The position numbers were made by a program, and so were the translations under genes. The notes under the pieces were generated by a model that did no database searches, was not told the DNA's origin, and worked only from the letters and a program-made list of their open reading frames with translations. This document shows positions 10,060 through 20,811 of a stretch of DNA of 64,000 nt, in pieces. Source of the stretch: Musa acuminata AAA Group (Eukaryota > Streptophyta > Magnoliopsida > Zingiberales > Musaceae); the NCBI RefSeq assembly GCF_036884655.1, contig NC_088359.1:16992501-17056500 (forward strand), given 5' to 3'. Within the stretch, counting starts at the first letter, position 1; every line of letters begins with the position of its first letter.

Positions 10060-11813
10060 TGTTAGGATCAAGAGCACTAAGAGGGGGGGGGGGTGAATTA
10101 GTGCAGCGGAAATCTTTCGACGATAAAAAACGTTTGAACGATAAAGCGATTTCGGTGTGAAAGCCGATTCTAAGATTACTTTAACTTAAGATCAAGCGAG
10201 ATGATGTTAAAGTCAATCTATGAAGGCTGTTTACAGTTATGATGAAAATCAGAATATAAGCGGAAACTGAAATACGATGTTCGTAAGATAAAAGCGATTT
10301 CGGTATGAAAGCCGATTCGTAAACCACTTTAACTTGAGATGAAGAGAGATGCAGTTAAAGCAAAGATATAAAGGCAGTTTGCAGTTATGATGGAAATCAG
10401 AACGTAAGTGCAAACTGAAATATGATGTTCGTACAATAAAACTGATTTACGTCTAAACGCCAATTCAAAAAGCACTGAACTTTAAAACACGTTCGTAAAA
10501 ATACAGAAGTCAGTAAGTTATTGAGGAGGTTTGCAGTAAAGATAAGATGCTCAAAGTAAATACAAACCGAGATTTAGAGTGGTTCGGTCAATCTTGACCT
10601 ACTCCACTTTTGGCTTCCTCCACCGACGAGGTCAACGACGTCAACTAGAGGCCTTCCTTCAATAGGCGAAGGCCAACCACCCTTTTACAGTTTCACTCCT
10701 TTTGACGGGCTTAGGAGACAACCCTTACAGAATTTTCTCTCCTCTCTTTAAAGCTCAAAACTTGGAAGAAAAGAGGGAGATGAACTTTTGGGCTTTACAA
10801 TAATTTTGAGCTCTAAAAATCACAGAACAAGATCAAGATTTCGGTGTATGTTTAGTGCCCGTTCAGTGCTGAATGGGTGGGGTATTTATAGGCCCCAACC
10901 CAGTTTGAATATGGAGCTCAAAACTGTCAATTCCCGGAATTCCGGGATCTGGCGGTTGCACCTCCTGACTGGAGCGGTTGCACCGCCTGGCAGAGCTCGA
11001 AGACTGAGCCTCTGGGCGGTGCCACCTCTGTCAGGGGCGGTTGCACCTCCTACCAGAGCTCGAAGACCGAGCTTAAGCGGTACCACCGCCTGACTGAGGC
11101 GGTTGCACCTCCGGCCAGAGCTCGAAGACCGAGCTCAAGTGGTGCCACCTCTTGTTAGGGGAGGTTGCACCGCCCAGTCTCGCTCGGAGACTGAGCCCAG
11201 GCGGTGCCACCTCTTGGCTGGGGCGGTTGCACAGCCCAATCTCGCTCGGAGACTTAGCCCAGGCAGTGCCACCTCCTGGCTTGGGCGGTTCAACTGCCTG
11301 GCAGAAATTAGGGTCCGAATGGGTTGATCCATTCAGCCCAATTTGGGTTTTTCAGGGGCCCAATTGCCCCAAGATTAAGTTAATGGGATCACCTCCCATT
11401 TCCAACTTAATCATTGTGCTAACTACAATATTTCCTAAGACATTTACTGCAATCTTGCTCCGGTGCGTCAATCGCTTCTTCCGGCGAGCTTCCGTCGATC
11501 ATCCGATGAACCCTCGGTGATGCTCCTGCGGACTTCCGGCAAACTCCTGGACTTGCGACGATCCACTTGGCGAGTTTCGACGAGCTTCTTTGGCAAGCTC
11601 ATAGACTTCTCGGATTTGTTCCCGCAGAACCTCCGACGACTATCCGAACTTCCGTCGAACTCTCGAACTCCCAACATGATCATTGTCTTGACTCCGGCGC
11701 AACTCCTGCTGCATATCTTACTTTCATCGTTGTTAATCCTGCACACTTATCTCAACATATAGATTAGATAATAAATGACAATTGACTTCATCATCAAAAT
11801 CCGAGATTCAACA
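10060..11813 (-). repeat. 5' LTR of copia H1 (1754 bp)
   Basis: Bounded by TGTTAGGATC on the left and GATTCAACA on the right, giving the TG...CA ends expected of an LTR. The primer site lies immediately outside the left end. Near the left end (U5 end of this minus-strand element) a G11 run is flanked by inverted arms GCACTAA/TTAGTGC (10074-10104). At about 10960-11300 it carries a cluster of GGCGGTTGCACCGCC-type palindromes. The same LTR recurs as the split 3' LTR of H2 (21965-22931 plus 32240-33029, 1757 bp). Confidence 0.9.
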
Positions 11814-12951
11814 CCGACAAGGTGATCCACTCTCTCCATATCTCTTTACTATTGCAATGGAAGGACTTAGCTATATGTTGGAATATACGGTCTCTGTTGG
11901 CAGTATTAGGGTACACAATGCTGGCCCTATTCATATATCACATATAATCTTTGCATATGATCTTCTTATCTTTCTTCAGAATGATTTAACTTCAGTAAGA
12001 AACCTGGCTACTATTCTGAATGATTTTGGTATAGTTTCTGGTCTTCAGTTAAATCATGTGAAAAGTAAAGTCTACATGAGCCCTTGCATTGAGGACAAAG
12101 ATGTTATTGCACATACCCTAGGGGTTAGTGAGGGAAATCTGTCAATTACATATCTTGGTCTCCCACTCATATCCACTGAAATTCACAAAACCCATTGTCA
12201 GCCTATCCTGCAAAAAATAAAGAATAGAATTTCCTCCTGGAAAAATAGGCTTCTTTCAAAAGCAGGATGACTTGAACTCATCCGTTCGGTGTTGTTATTA
12301 ATAAACTTCTTCTGGAATGACACAAATGATAAGACAATGCATATGGTAAATTGGGACAGCATCTACAAACCGAAAGATGAAGGGGGGCTGAACCTGAGAA
12401 ATACTAGAGATTGGAATAAAGCATGTTTGGTAAAGCAATTGTGGGACCTTTTGCAAAACAAATGTTCCGTATGGTCACAATGGGTTTCTGCTAGGTATCT
12501 TTCAAAAGAATCGATTTGGGAAATTTCAACAAGAACATACGACTCTACAGCTTGGAAAGAAATTTTAAAGGCAAGGAATTGGCTAATCAAACACATTTCT
12601 TACGCAATCTCTACTGGAACTAATACTAATATGTGGTACGATCCTTGGGTGAATGAGAAAAGTATATTTTTTTTTTGGTAAGTAAAAGTAAATTGATTAT
12701 GTGTAAAGTTTCAACAAATAGCTTTATCTATACAAGTCATAGACAAAGCCAAGTAACTCATAGAGTGCGAATGCGATAGTTATGACTAAACATGCTGTAG
12801 ACTATAACTACCTGTGGGTACATTATTTGGCATCATTCCCAGTATCTTTTGCTAATAGCAAAATTAAATTTGATAAAAATATCTTTTTCTCTTCGGGTGA
12901 TGTGCTCGGTTTTGAGATCTTGCTCCAAACAGGATCTTGAGTCTCTAATAA

Positions 12952-13584
12952 TGACACGGGAGTGTCTAATTTGCTACAATCTGCTCATATGGACCATACT
13001 GATAATTTGATATTTTTTTCAGCCAACAATATTGCTACATAATCTTCAACTCAGCCTACTCAGATAAGACAGCTCATCAGCATATTCCCTGCACAAAGGA
13101 ATACATTAGTGGAGTTGGTTGGCAATTGTAAAGCTGTATCATGGTGCTTTTCTTCATGGCTAAGGAATACATTAATGGAGTTGGTTGGTAGCTGTAAAGT
13201 ACTTAATTTCGAAATTTCCTATGCATGAAGGGTTGTTTCATGCACTAGTATTTATTTTGGGATTTAGGGCTTAGAAAGTTTTTAGAAAACTGAGGATATT
13301 GGCAGAAGCTCTCTTGGAGTGCTCTTTTGAACTCTGTATCTCTTGGATGCGTCCTTGAGTGGTGAGTCTTTCGCTTTCAGTTCTGTATCCTCGTTTATTA
13401 TCATTAGGGTGGTGATCTTCTGTATCCCTTTTGATTTTTAAACTTGGTGGTGAGCTATATATCGTTTTATCGAAGTTTCTTCAAAAGTGCGTTCCTTGCC
13501 TTTTGTGACATTTTCTATCTGAACAACTGTTATATCGGTGTTCTTTCGAAATCCATTCTGCATTTTTTACCCTTCTCGGTATCA
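12952..13584 (+). repeat. 5' LTR of CRM-like element (633 bp)
   Basis: Begins TGACACGGGAGTG and ends CTTCTCGGTATCA, immediately followed by GTT and the primer site. The length equals the 3' LTR exactly. Promoter and polyadenylation functions are expected by analogy; I did not identify a TATA box with confidence. Confidence 0.93.
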
Positions 13585-13587
13585 GTT

Positions 13588-13605
13588 TGGTATCAGAGCT
13601 AAAGG
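13588..13605 (+). promoter_or_regulatory. Primer binding site, initiator tRNA-Met
   Basis: TGGTATCAGAGCTAAAGG starts three bases after the 5' LTR end at 13584. The first 12 bases match the complement of the initiator tRNA-Met 3' end. Confidence 0.9.
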
Positions 13606-13614
13606 CTAGAGATT

Positions 13615-16600
13615 ATGGCAAGGCGGAATGGAAAAGATGTAGTTGGTGAAGGTAGCGATCACGAAGATGACGCTGAGTCGTTGAGGCTGCAGCTACGAAA
13701 ATTGCTGCGTAGCCTACAAGAAAAAAATGAGATAATCGACGAACTTCAAAGTAGACATAACCAACATGAAAATGAAGCTCGAGAGTTTAATTCTGATGAT
13801 GATACACCTCTTCCAAGGTAGTCGAGAAGATGTCGGAGAAGAAATGAAGTCCAAGACGAGTGGCAAAATAAATATAACCCCAGATTTGATATTCCAGAAT
13901 TTGAAGGTAAAATAAATGTTGATGACTTTATCGATTGGCTTAATACAGTAGAAAGAATTTTCGATTTTCATGAACCACCAGAACAAAAGAAGGTCAAACT
14001 TGTGGCACTCAAACTCAGGCGGAATGCATCTTTTTGGTGGGAAAATCTGAAGAAACAAAGAGAACGTGAGGGGAAGAGTAAGATCGTTACATGGGAGAAA
14101 ATGAAAAGGGAGCTAAAGAGAAAATATTTACCTCATAATTATAGACAAGAGATCTTTCTCAAAATACATGATTTCAAGCAAAAAGATCTTAGTGTGGAGG
14201 AGTATACTGTAGAATTTGATAATTTGATGTTAAAAGGAGAACTTGTGGAACCGGAAGAGCAAACAATTGCAAGATACTTGGGAGGTTTGAAGTATGAGAT
14301 TGCTAAAGTTGTTCAGCTACAGCCATATTGGTCTTTGAATGATGTGAGCAAGCTGGCATTAAAAGTTGAAAAGCAACAAAAGTTTGAAAAGAGTTTTCGG
14401 TATGGCTCAAAAGAAGGCTACACAAAAGGAGGAAGTTCCAAGCCTACTGTCCAAAGCAAGGTGATATCGAAGGTGCAAGAAAAGAGTGAAGAGTCTGCTG
14501 GCAACAAAAAAATACCTAATTCATCTACCCCAAGTGGTCGAAAATGCTTCAAATGTCATGGTTTTGGGCATATTGCTTCAGATTGTCCAAATAGGAGGAT
14601 TGTAACTTTGGTTGAAGATCATAGTGATGGAGGAGAAGATGAAGCTGACGACGAACCAAAATACGATGATGATGAGGAAGAGATTACTTATGCTGATCAT
14701 GGTTTGTCTATTGTACTGCAACGTAGTTTACAAGTGTCATATGTGGCCGACGATGAAAGTTGGGTGAGAAAAAATGTGTTTCACACTAAATGCACTTCTC
14801 TTGGCAAAGTATGCTTGGTAATCATCGATAGCGGCAGCTTTGAGAATGTGGTATCTTTGGAGATGGTACAGAAGCTAAAGTTGGACACCATCCCTCATCC
14901 GCATCCATACCAGTTATGTTGGCTGCAAAAAGGAAATGACATCAATGTAACTAAAAGATGTTTAGTTTCATTTTCTATTGGCAAGTATTATAAAGATGAA
15001 GTATGGTGTGATGTTGCTCCTATGGATGCTTGTCATTTGCTGTTGGGAAGACCTTGGCATTATGATAGAAGGGTGTTGTATGACGGCTACAAACATACTT
15101 ATTCTTTTAAGGTGAATGAAAAGAAGATTATTTTAGCTCCATTACAACCATCTGAAATCAATGCACCAAAGAAGAAAGTTAACGCTTTTATGTCGTATGG
15201 TAAATGCAAAGGTGAATTAGACAAGGGTGGTCATGTTATGGCTTTACTAGTAGTAGAAGAAAATGAACAACACAAGGAGACACCCGTAATCATGAAACAA
15301 ATGTTGAAAGAGTTTGAAGATGTTATCCCAGAAGAGATTCCACATGGCCTTCCACCCTTGAGAGATATCCAGCATCACATTGATCTTATTCCGGGGGCTA
15401 TTCTACCTAATAAGGCAGCATATAGAATGAGTCCCAAGGAGCATGAAGAACTTCAAAGGCAAATTGATGAATTGGTTAAAAAAGGGTTAATCCGGGAGAG
15501 CATGAGTCTTTGTGCGGTTCCTGCCTTGTTAGTGCCTAAGAAGGATGGTTCTTGGAGAATGTGCGTGGACAGTCGCACCATCAACAAAATCACAGTGGAC
15601 TATCGCTTTCCTATTCCAAGGTTAGATGATTTACTTGATCAATTGTGCGGTGCTTGTATTTTCTCAAAAATTGATTTGAGGAGTGGCTATCACCAAATAA
15701 GAATGAGGCCCGGAGATGAGTGGAAAACAACATTTAAAACTAGAGAAGGTTTATATGAATGGTTGGTTATGCCATTTGGGCTATCTAATGCTCCTAGCAC
15801 CTTCATGAGATTTATGAATCACATACTTAAGTCATGCATTGGAATATTTGTTGTAGTTTATTTTGATGATATATTGGTATACAGCAAGAGTGAAGAGGAG
15901 CATATGAGTCATCTGAAAGAGATCTTTCTTATTTTGAGGCAGCAAAAACTTTATGCTAATCTAAAGAAATGTGATTTCTTTACTTCTAGTGTGGTGTTTT
16001 TGGGGTATGTTGTTTCAAAAGATGGAATCATGATGGATCAAAGTAAGGTTGAAGCTATTCTCAATTGGCCAACACCTGCTTCGTTGCATGATGTGAGGAG
16101 TTTCCATGGCTTAACTTCATTTTACAGAAGATTTATCAAGGGTTTTAGCTCTATTGTCGCTCCAATCACTGAATGTTTGAAATGTGATAAATTCAAATGG
16201 ACTAGTGAGGCTAACGATGCTTTTGAGCTTTTGAAAAGAAAGGTTACTGAAGCTCCTATCTTAGTTCTACCGAATTTTGACAATGTGTTTGAAGTTGAAT
16301 GTGATGCATCTAATGTGGGAATTGGTGCTGTTTTGAGTCAAGACGGAAAGCCCATTGCATTTTTTAGTGAAAAGCTGAATGATACGAGAAAGAAATACTC
16401 TACTTATGATAAGGAGTTTTATGCGATTTATCGAGCTTTGTCTCATTGGAGTCAATATCTTCTTGCCAAGCCATTTGTTCTGTATTCTGATCATGAGGCA
16501 TTAAAGTTCATTAATCACCAGCACAAGCTAAACAAGAGGCATGCAGCTTGGGTGGAGTTTTTACAATCTTACAACTTTACAATCAAGCACAAATCTGGTG

Positions 16601-18021
16601 TTCAAAATGTAGTTGCTGACGCATTGAGCAGAAAGCATTCTTTATTATCAGCAATGGAAGTCAAAGTGGTTGGATTTGAAACATTCAAAGATCTATATGA
16701 GAATGATGTGGATTTTGGCTCGATATGGCAGAATTGTAAATCAGGTTCCTTTCAACAATTTTTTATCGTTGATGGATTTCTTTTTCGAGCTAATGCTTTA
16801 TGTGTTCCATCTTGTTCTTTGAGACAAGTAATTCTAACTGAAGCTCATGATGGTGTTTTGGGAGGACATTTCGGTAGGGATAAGACTCTGGCTCTTGTTC
16901 AATCAAATTTCTATTGGCCTAAGATGTTCAGAGATGTGGAAAGACATGTAAAGCAATGTCGAGTATGTCATTTGGCAAAAACAAGAAGTCAAAATTCTGG
17001 TTTGTACACTCCATTGCCAGTGCCAAATGCTCCATGGGAGGATGTGAGTCTTGATTTCGTTTTGGGACTGCCAAGAACTCAAAGGAACAAGGATTCTATC
17101 ATGGTTGTTGTTGACAGATTTTCAAAAATGTCTCACTTTGTTCCATGCAATAAATCAAATGATGCATCTCATATTGCTGATTTATATTTTAAGGAGATTG
17201 TTAAATTGCATGGTATTCCAAGAACTATGGTGTCTGATCAAGATTCAAAATTTGTTAGTCATTTTTGGAGAACTCTTTGGAGGAAGCTGGGTACTTCTTT
17301 GAATTTCAGCAGCTCGCATCATCCACAAACCGATGGGCAAACTGAGGTAACAAATCGAAGCTTGGGAAATTTGCTTAGAAGCTATGTTGGCAAGAATATT
17401 AAGCAATGGGATGTCATTCTTCCACAAATTGAGTTTGCCTACAATCGTTCTATGCATCATGGTATTGGTAAGAGTCCTTTTGAGGTAGTTTATGGTGCTA
17501 ATCCTGCTGGTCCTTTGGACTTAATCCCTCATTCTACAACAAAGCAATTTAGTGGAGATGCTGATGAAAGAGCTAAGCAGATAAAGAAGCTACATGAGGG
17601 TGTGAAAGCAACCATTGAGAAACAAAATGAGAGGTACATGCAAGCTGCTAACAAACACAGAAAACTTGTGGAGTTTAATGCAGGTGATTTGGTATGGATT
17701 CATCTAAGGAAGGAGAGGTTTCCGCCGGGAAAATTTGGAAAACTAAAACCTAAGGCTGATGGTCCATTTAAGGTGCTTAAGAGAATTGGCAAAAATGCTT
17801 ATGAGATTGAGCTACCTAATGATTACGGAGTATCCCCAACATTTAATGTGTCTGATTTAAGTTTTTTTTATAATCATGATGACGAAACAAACAAGAACTT
17901 GAGGACAAGTCTTTTTCAACCAGGGGAGATTGACACGGGAGTGTCTAATTTGCTACAATCTGCTCATATGGACCATACTGATAATTTGATATTTTTTTCA
18001 GCCAACAATATTGCTACATAA
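13615..18021 (+). pseudogene. CRM-like gag-pol polyprotein with single amber codon
   Basis: One frame of 1469 codons from ATG 13615 to TAA 18019-18021, interrupted only by TAG at 13819-13821 (codon 69); a Gln or other codon one change away is likely ancestral. Domains in order: acidic, coiled-coil-like N-terminus; gag core; CCHC knuckle CFKCHGFGHIASDC (about residue 310); aspartic protease VIIDSGSFENV (about 404); RT with YFDDILVYS (about 750); RNase H (CDASNVGIGAVL, YSDHEALKF); integrase HHCC zinc module (HFGRDKTL...CRVCHLAK) and D,D,E core (LDFVLGLP, SDQDSKF, TDGQTEV). The C-terminus has a CR-like tail instead of a clear chromodomain. The last about 30 codons are encoded by the 3' LTR. With a readthrough or reversion it would encode all activities; as written, translation from 13615 ends after 68 residues. 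Confidence 0.9.
17917..17930 (+). promoter_or_regulatory. Polypurine tract inside the coding frame
   Basis: CAACCAGGGGAGAT directly precedes the 3' LTR start (TGACACGG, 17931). It is translated within the polyprotein (FQPGEID), a layout known in CRM chromoviruses. Confidence 0.8.
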
Positions 18022-18563
18022 TCTTCAACTCAGCCTACTCAGATAAGACAGCTCATCAGCATATTCCCTGCACAAAGGAATACATTAGTGGAGTTGGTTG
18101 GCAATTGTAAAGCTGTATCATGGTGCTTTTCTTCATGGCTAAGGAATACATTAATGGAGTTGGTTGGCAGCTGTAAAGTACTTAATTTTGAAATTTCCTA
18201 TGCATGAAGGGTTGTTTCATGCACTAGTATTTATTTTGGAATTTAGGGCTTAGAAAGTTTTTAGAAAACTGAGGATATTGGCAGAAGCTCTCTTGGAGTG
18301 CTCTTTTGAACTCTGTATCTCTTGGATGCGTCCTTGAGTGGTGAGTCTTTCGCTTTCAGTTCTGTATCCTCGTTTATTATCATTAGGGTGGTGATCTTCT
18401 GTATCCCTTTTGATTTTTAAACTTGGTGGTGAGCTATATATCGTTTTATCGAAGTTTCTTCAAAAGTGCGTTCCTTGCCTTTTGTGACATTTTCTATCTG
18501 AACAACTGTTATATCGGTGTTCTTTCGAAATCCATTCTGCATTTTTTACCCTTCCCGGTATCA
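17931..18563 (+). repeat. 3' LTR of CRM-like element (633 bp)
   Basis: Begins TGACACGGGAGTG and ends CTTCCCGGTATCA, followed by the target duplication AATAA. By eye it differs from the 5' LTR at four sites, all transitions: in the GGTTGGT/CAG motif, TTC/TTGAAA, TGGG/AATTT and CTTCT/CCGG. Confidence 0.93.
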
Positions 18564-20811
18564 AATAATCTCTTTCAAGAGCTGAGCATTGTTTGTGTGT
18601 TGACATTCAAAGATTCTATTACATCTCTCCTTCCACATCCACCAAATAGCGCATCTGAAAGTGACCTTTGCCAGTTGTGTTAGAGGCCCTTTTCTTGAGA
18701 AACATTGCATAAGGTCGCTTAGTTCTTGGTGCAAGTTTGGTTACGGCAGCCTATTGAGTTCAAATCGCTGGAGAATCTCCTTCCATATCCATTTTGTATA
18801 ATCACAAGCAAAATAGAGGTGGTCAACAGTTTCTTCTTGTTGCAAACAAAGGGAGCATCGGTTAACTTGATAGATACATCTTCTTTTCATATTGTCTATT
18901 GTAGGTAGGTTATTGAGAAGGGCCTGCCATGTACATAAGGAGTGTCTTTGTGATCCCGGTCGATCCCATGTCCAACTACTTGGGACCCACTTGTTATTTT
19001 TTTGCCTAATTTGATTCCATGCGGATGTGGCACTAAATTTGCCATTGTCATGAGGCCAAATAAGTATATCTGAAGAGTTGTTCCTGATTGGAATAGCTAT
19101 GATAGTCGGCGAAAGTGGTAACATTTCGGGAGAAACAGGATTAGGGAGACACCAGGTACCGTTAGCAATGAACTCGGAAACCTTCCAATCTTTGGGAGCC
19201 CCAAGATCATTTCGTATTCTGTCGCCATATAATTGAAATATACTCTTCCCACTCACCCAAGGATCGTACCACATATTAGTACTAGTTCTAGAAGAGATTG
19301 CATAAGAGATGCGTTTGATTAGCCAATTCCTTGCCTTTAAAATTCCTTTCCAAGCTGCAGAGTGGTATGTTCTTGTTGAAATTTCCCAGATTGATTCTTT
19401 TGAAAGATACCTAGCAGAAACCCATTGTGACCATAAGGAACATTTGTTTTGCAAAAGATCCCACAATTGTTGTACCAGGCATGCTTGATTCCAATCTCTA
19501 GTATTTCTCAAGTTTAGCCCCCCTTCATCTTTCGGTTTGCAAATGCTATCCCAATTTACCATATGCATTGCCTTATCATTTGTGTCATTCCAGAAGAAGT
19601 TCATTAATAACCGTTCAATATCTTGGAGAAGTCCAGCAGGCAGAAGAAATGCATACACCAATATATAGAGTAGGAGTGCAATACAGAACGGATGAGTTCG
19701 AGTCGTCCTGCTTTTGGTAGAAGCCTATTTTTCCAAGAAGAAATTCTATTCTTTATTTTTTGCAGGATAGGCTGACAGTGGGTTTACTTTTCCAAGAGAA
19801 AAGTATATTTCAATTATATGGTGACAGAATACGAAAAGACCTCGGGGCTCCCAAAGATTGGAAGGTTTCCGAGTTCATTGCTAATGGTACCTGGTGTCTC
19901 CCTACTCCTATTTCTCCTGAAATGTTATCACTTTGGCCAACTATCACAGCTATTCCAATCAGGAACAACCCTTCAGATGTACTTATTTGGCTTCATGACA
20001 ATGGCAAATTTAGTGCCACATCCGCATGAAATCAAATTAGGCAAAGAAATAACAAGTGGCTCCCAAGCAATTGGACATTGGATCGACCGGGATCACAAAG
20101 ACATTCCTTATGTACATGGTAGGCCCTTCTGAATAAACTACCTACAATAGACAATTTGAAAAGAAGAGGTATCCATCATGTTAACCGATGCTCCCTTTGC
20201 ATGCAACAAGAAGAAACTGTTGACCATCTCTATTTTGCTTATGACTATACTAAATGGATATGGAAGGAGATTCTCCAGTGATTCAAACTCAATAGAATGT
20301 CGCAACCAAACTTGCATAAACAATTAGGTGACCTCATGCAATGTTTTTCAAGAAAAGGGCCTCTTACACAATTGACAAAGGTTATATTCAGATGCGCTAT
20401 TTGGTGGATGTGGAAGGAAAGATGTAGCAGAATTTTTGAGTGTCAATACACAAACAATGCTCAACTTTTGACAGAGATTATTAGAGACTCAAGATCATGT
20501 ATGGAGAACGATCTCAAAATGGAGCACCTTACACAAAGAGAAAAAGATATTTTTATCAAAATTAATTTTTCTATTAGCTAAAGGTCTTGGCATAATGGTA
20601 GAAGCTATACCCATAGGAAATCTTGGCATATCTGGACTTTATATTTTATTTGTTGGCCACGGTTAAGAGTTATAGTCTACAGCATGTGTAGTCATAACTA
20701 CCGCATGAGTACTCTACGAGTTACCTAGTTTCGTCTATAACTTGTATCGACAAAGCTATTTGTAAAAACTTTACACAAAATCAATTTACTTTTACTTATA
20801 AAAAAAATAAT

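Larger units (their letters stand above)
1979..11813 (-). mobile_element. Sire-like Ty1/copia retrotransposon H1, 5' part, interrupted by two LINEs
   Basis: Minus-strand copia element with, in element order: 5' LTR (11813-10060), initiator tRNA-Met primer site (10057-10041), gag from 10009, and the gag end running to about 1979, where homology to the sister copy H2 stops. The protease, integrase, RT and 3' LTR are missing. LINE A2 (7841-8853) and LINE A (2040-7448) sit inside gag, each bounded by a target duplication. The right flank starts with CCGAC, exactly continuous with LINE RT sequence (LINE B), so H1 inserted into LINE B. The matching left flank was lost with the 3' half. Sire lineage is inferred from the long LTR and the gag pattern (CALDKNEFNRV, TLEVTHEGTSRVKESK). 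Confidence 0.85.
12952..18563 (+). mobile_element. CRM-like Ty3/gypsy chromovirus, near-intact
   Basis: Complete 5612-bp element with two 633-bp LTRs, primer site, one long gag-pol frame, polypurine tract and a perfect 5-bp target duplication, AATAA (12947-12951 and 18564-18568). It lies inside LINE C. CRM affiliation is inferred from the integrase end: the frame crosses the polypurine tract and continues into the 3' LTR, and its C-terminus (NAYEIELPNDYGVSPTFNV, then RTSLFQPGE) resembles the CR-type tail of centromere-targeting CRM chromoviruses. A second copy of the family lies at 58765-64000. The two LTRs differ at only about four positions by eye, making this one of the youngest insertions here. 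Confidence 0.9.
12670..19795 (-). mobile_element. 5'-truncated LINE C (minus), split by CRM element
   Basis: LINE in the opposite orientation to LINE B. The 3' tail is at 12670 (T-run then GGTAAGTAAAAGTAAATTG) and the truncated 5' end is at 19795 in the RT C-terminal region. It is flanked by a 15-bp target duplication, GAGAAAAGTATATTT (12655-12669 and 19796-19810), which proves insertion into LINE B. Coding part 18741-19661 is a long open stretch of ORF2 from the late RT region through zf-RVT. The 3' UTR and ORF2 end (12670-12951) are separated from the rest by the gypsy element at 12952-18563. Confidence 0.92.
11814..20811 (+). mobile_element. LINE B (plus), split by LINE C and a CRM element
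   Basis: Two parts, 11814-12669 and 19796-20811, belong to one plus-strand LINE. The first encodes RT from the RQGDPLSPYLF motif (the expected YADD/FADD region reads FAYDLLIF) to NMWYDPWVNEKSIF. The second resumes at the same residue and runs through the zf-RVT finger to the 3' tail, which reads TTACTTTTACTTATAAAAAAAA. The reading frame is damaged: CGA to TGA at about 12268, a deletion of about 66 bp near 12295, and several stops at 20027-20290. The 5' end is cut at 11813 by copia H1, which inserted between adjacent LINE bases. The insert at 12670-19795 is LINE C. Confidence 0.88.

Noticed and set aside
10886..11520. Overlapping proline/alanine-rich ORFs on both strands
   Set aside because: They coincide with the GC palindrome cluster of the LTR and are open in several frames through composition, with no domain.
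10055..11818. Treating the LTR at 10060-11813 as a solo LTR
   Set aside because: Flanks CCAAT and CCGAC do not match, and a primer site plus gag follow on the left. It is the 5' LTR of H1.
13588..13605. tRNA-like sequence TGGTATCAGAGC (also at 10041, 29031, 54575)
   Set aside because: These are primer binding sites complementary to the tRNA 3' end, not tRNA genes. No cloverleaf is present.
16267..16494. Antisense ORFs within CRM pol (also 60833-61060)
   Set aside because: Shadow frames opposite RNase H, conserved only because the coding strand is.
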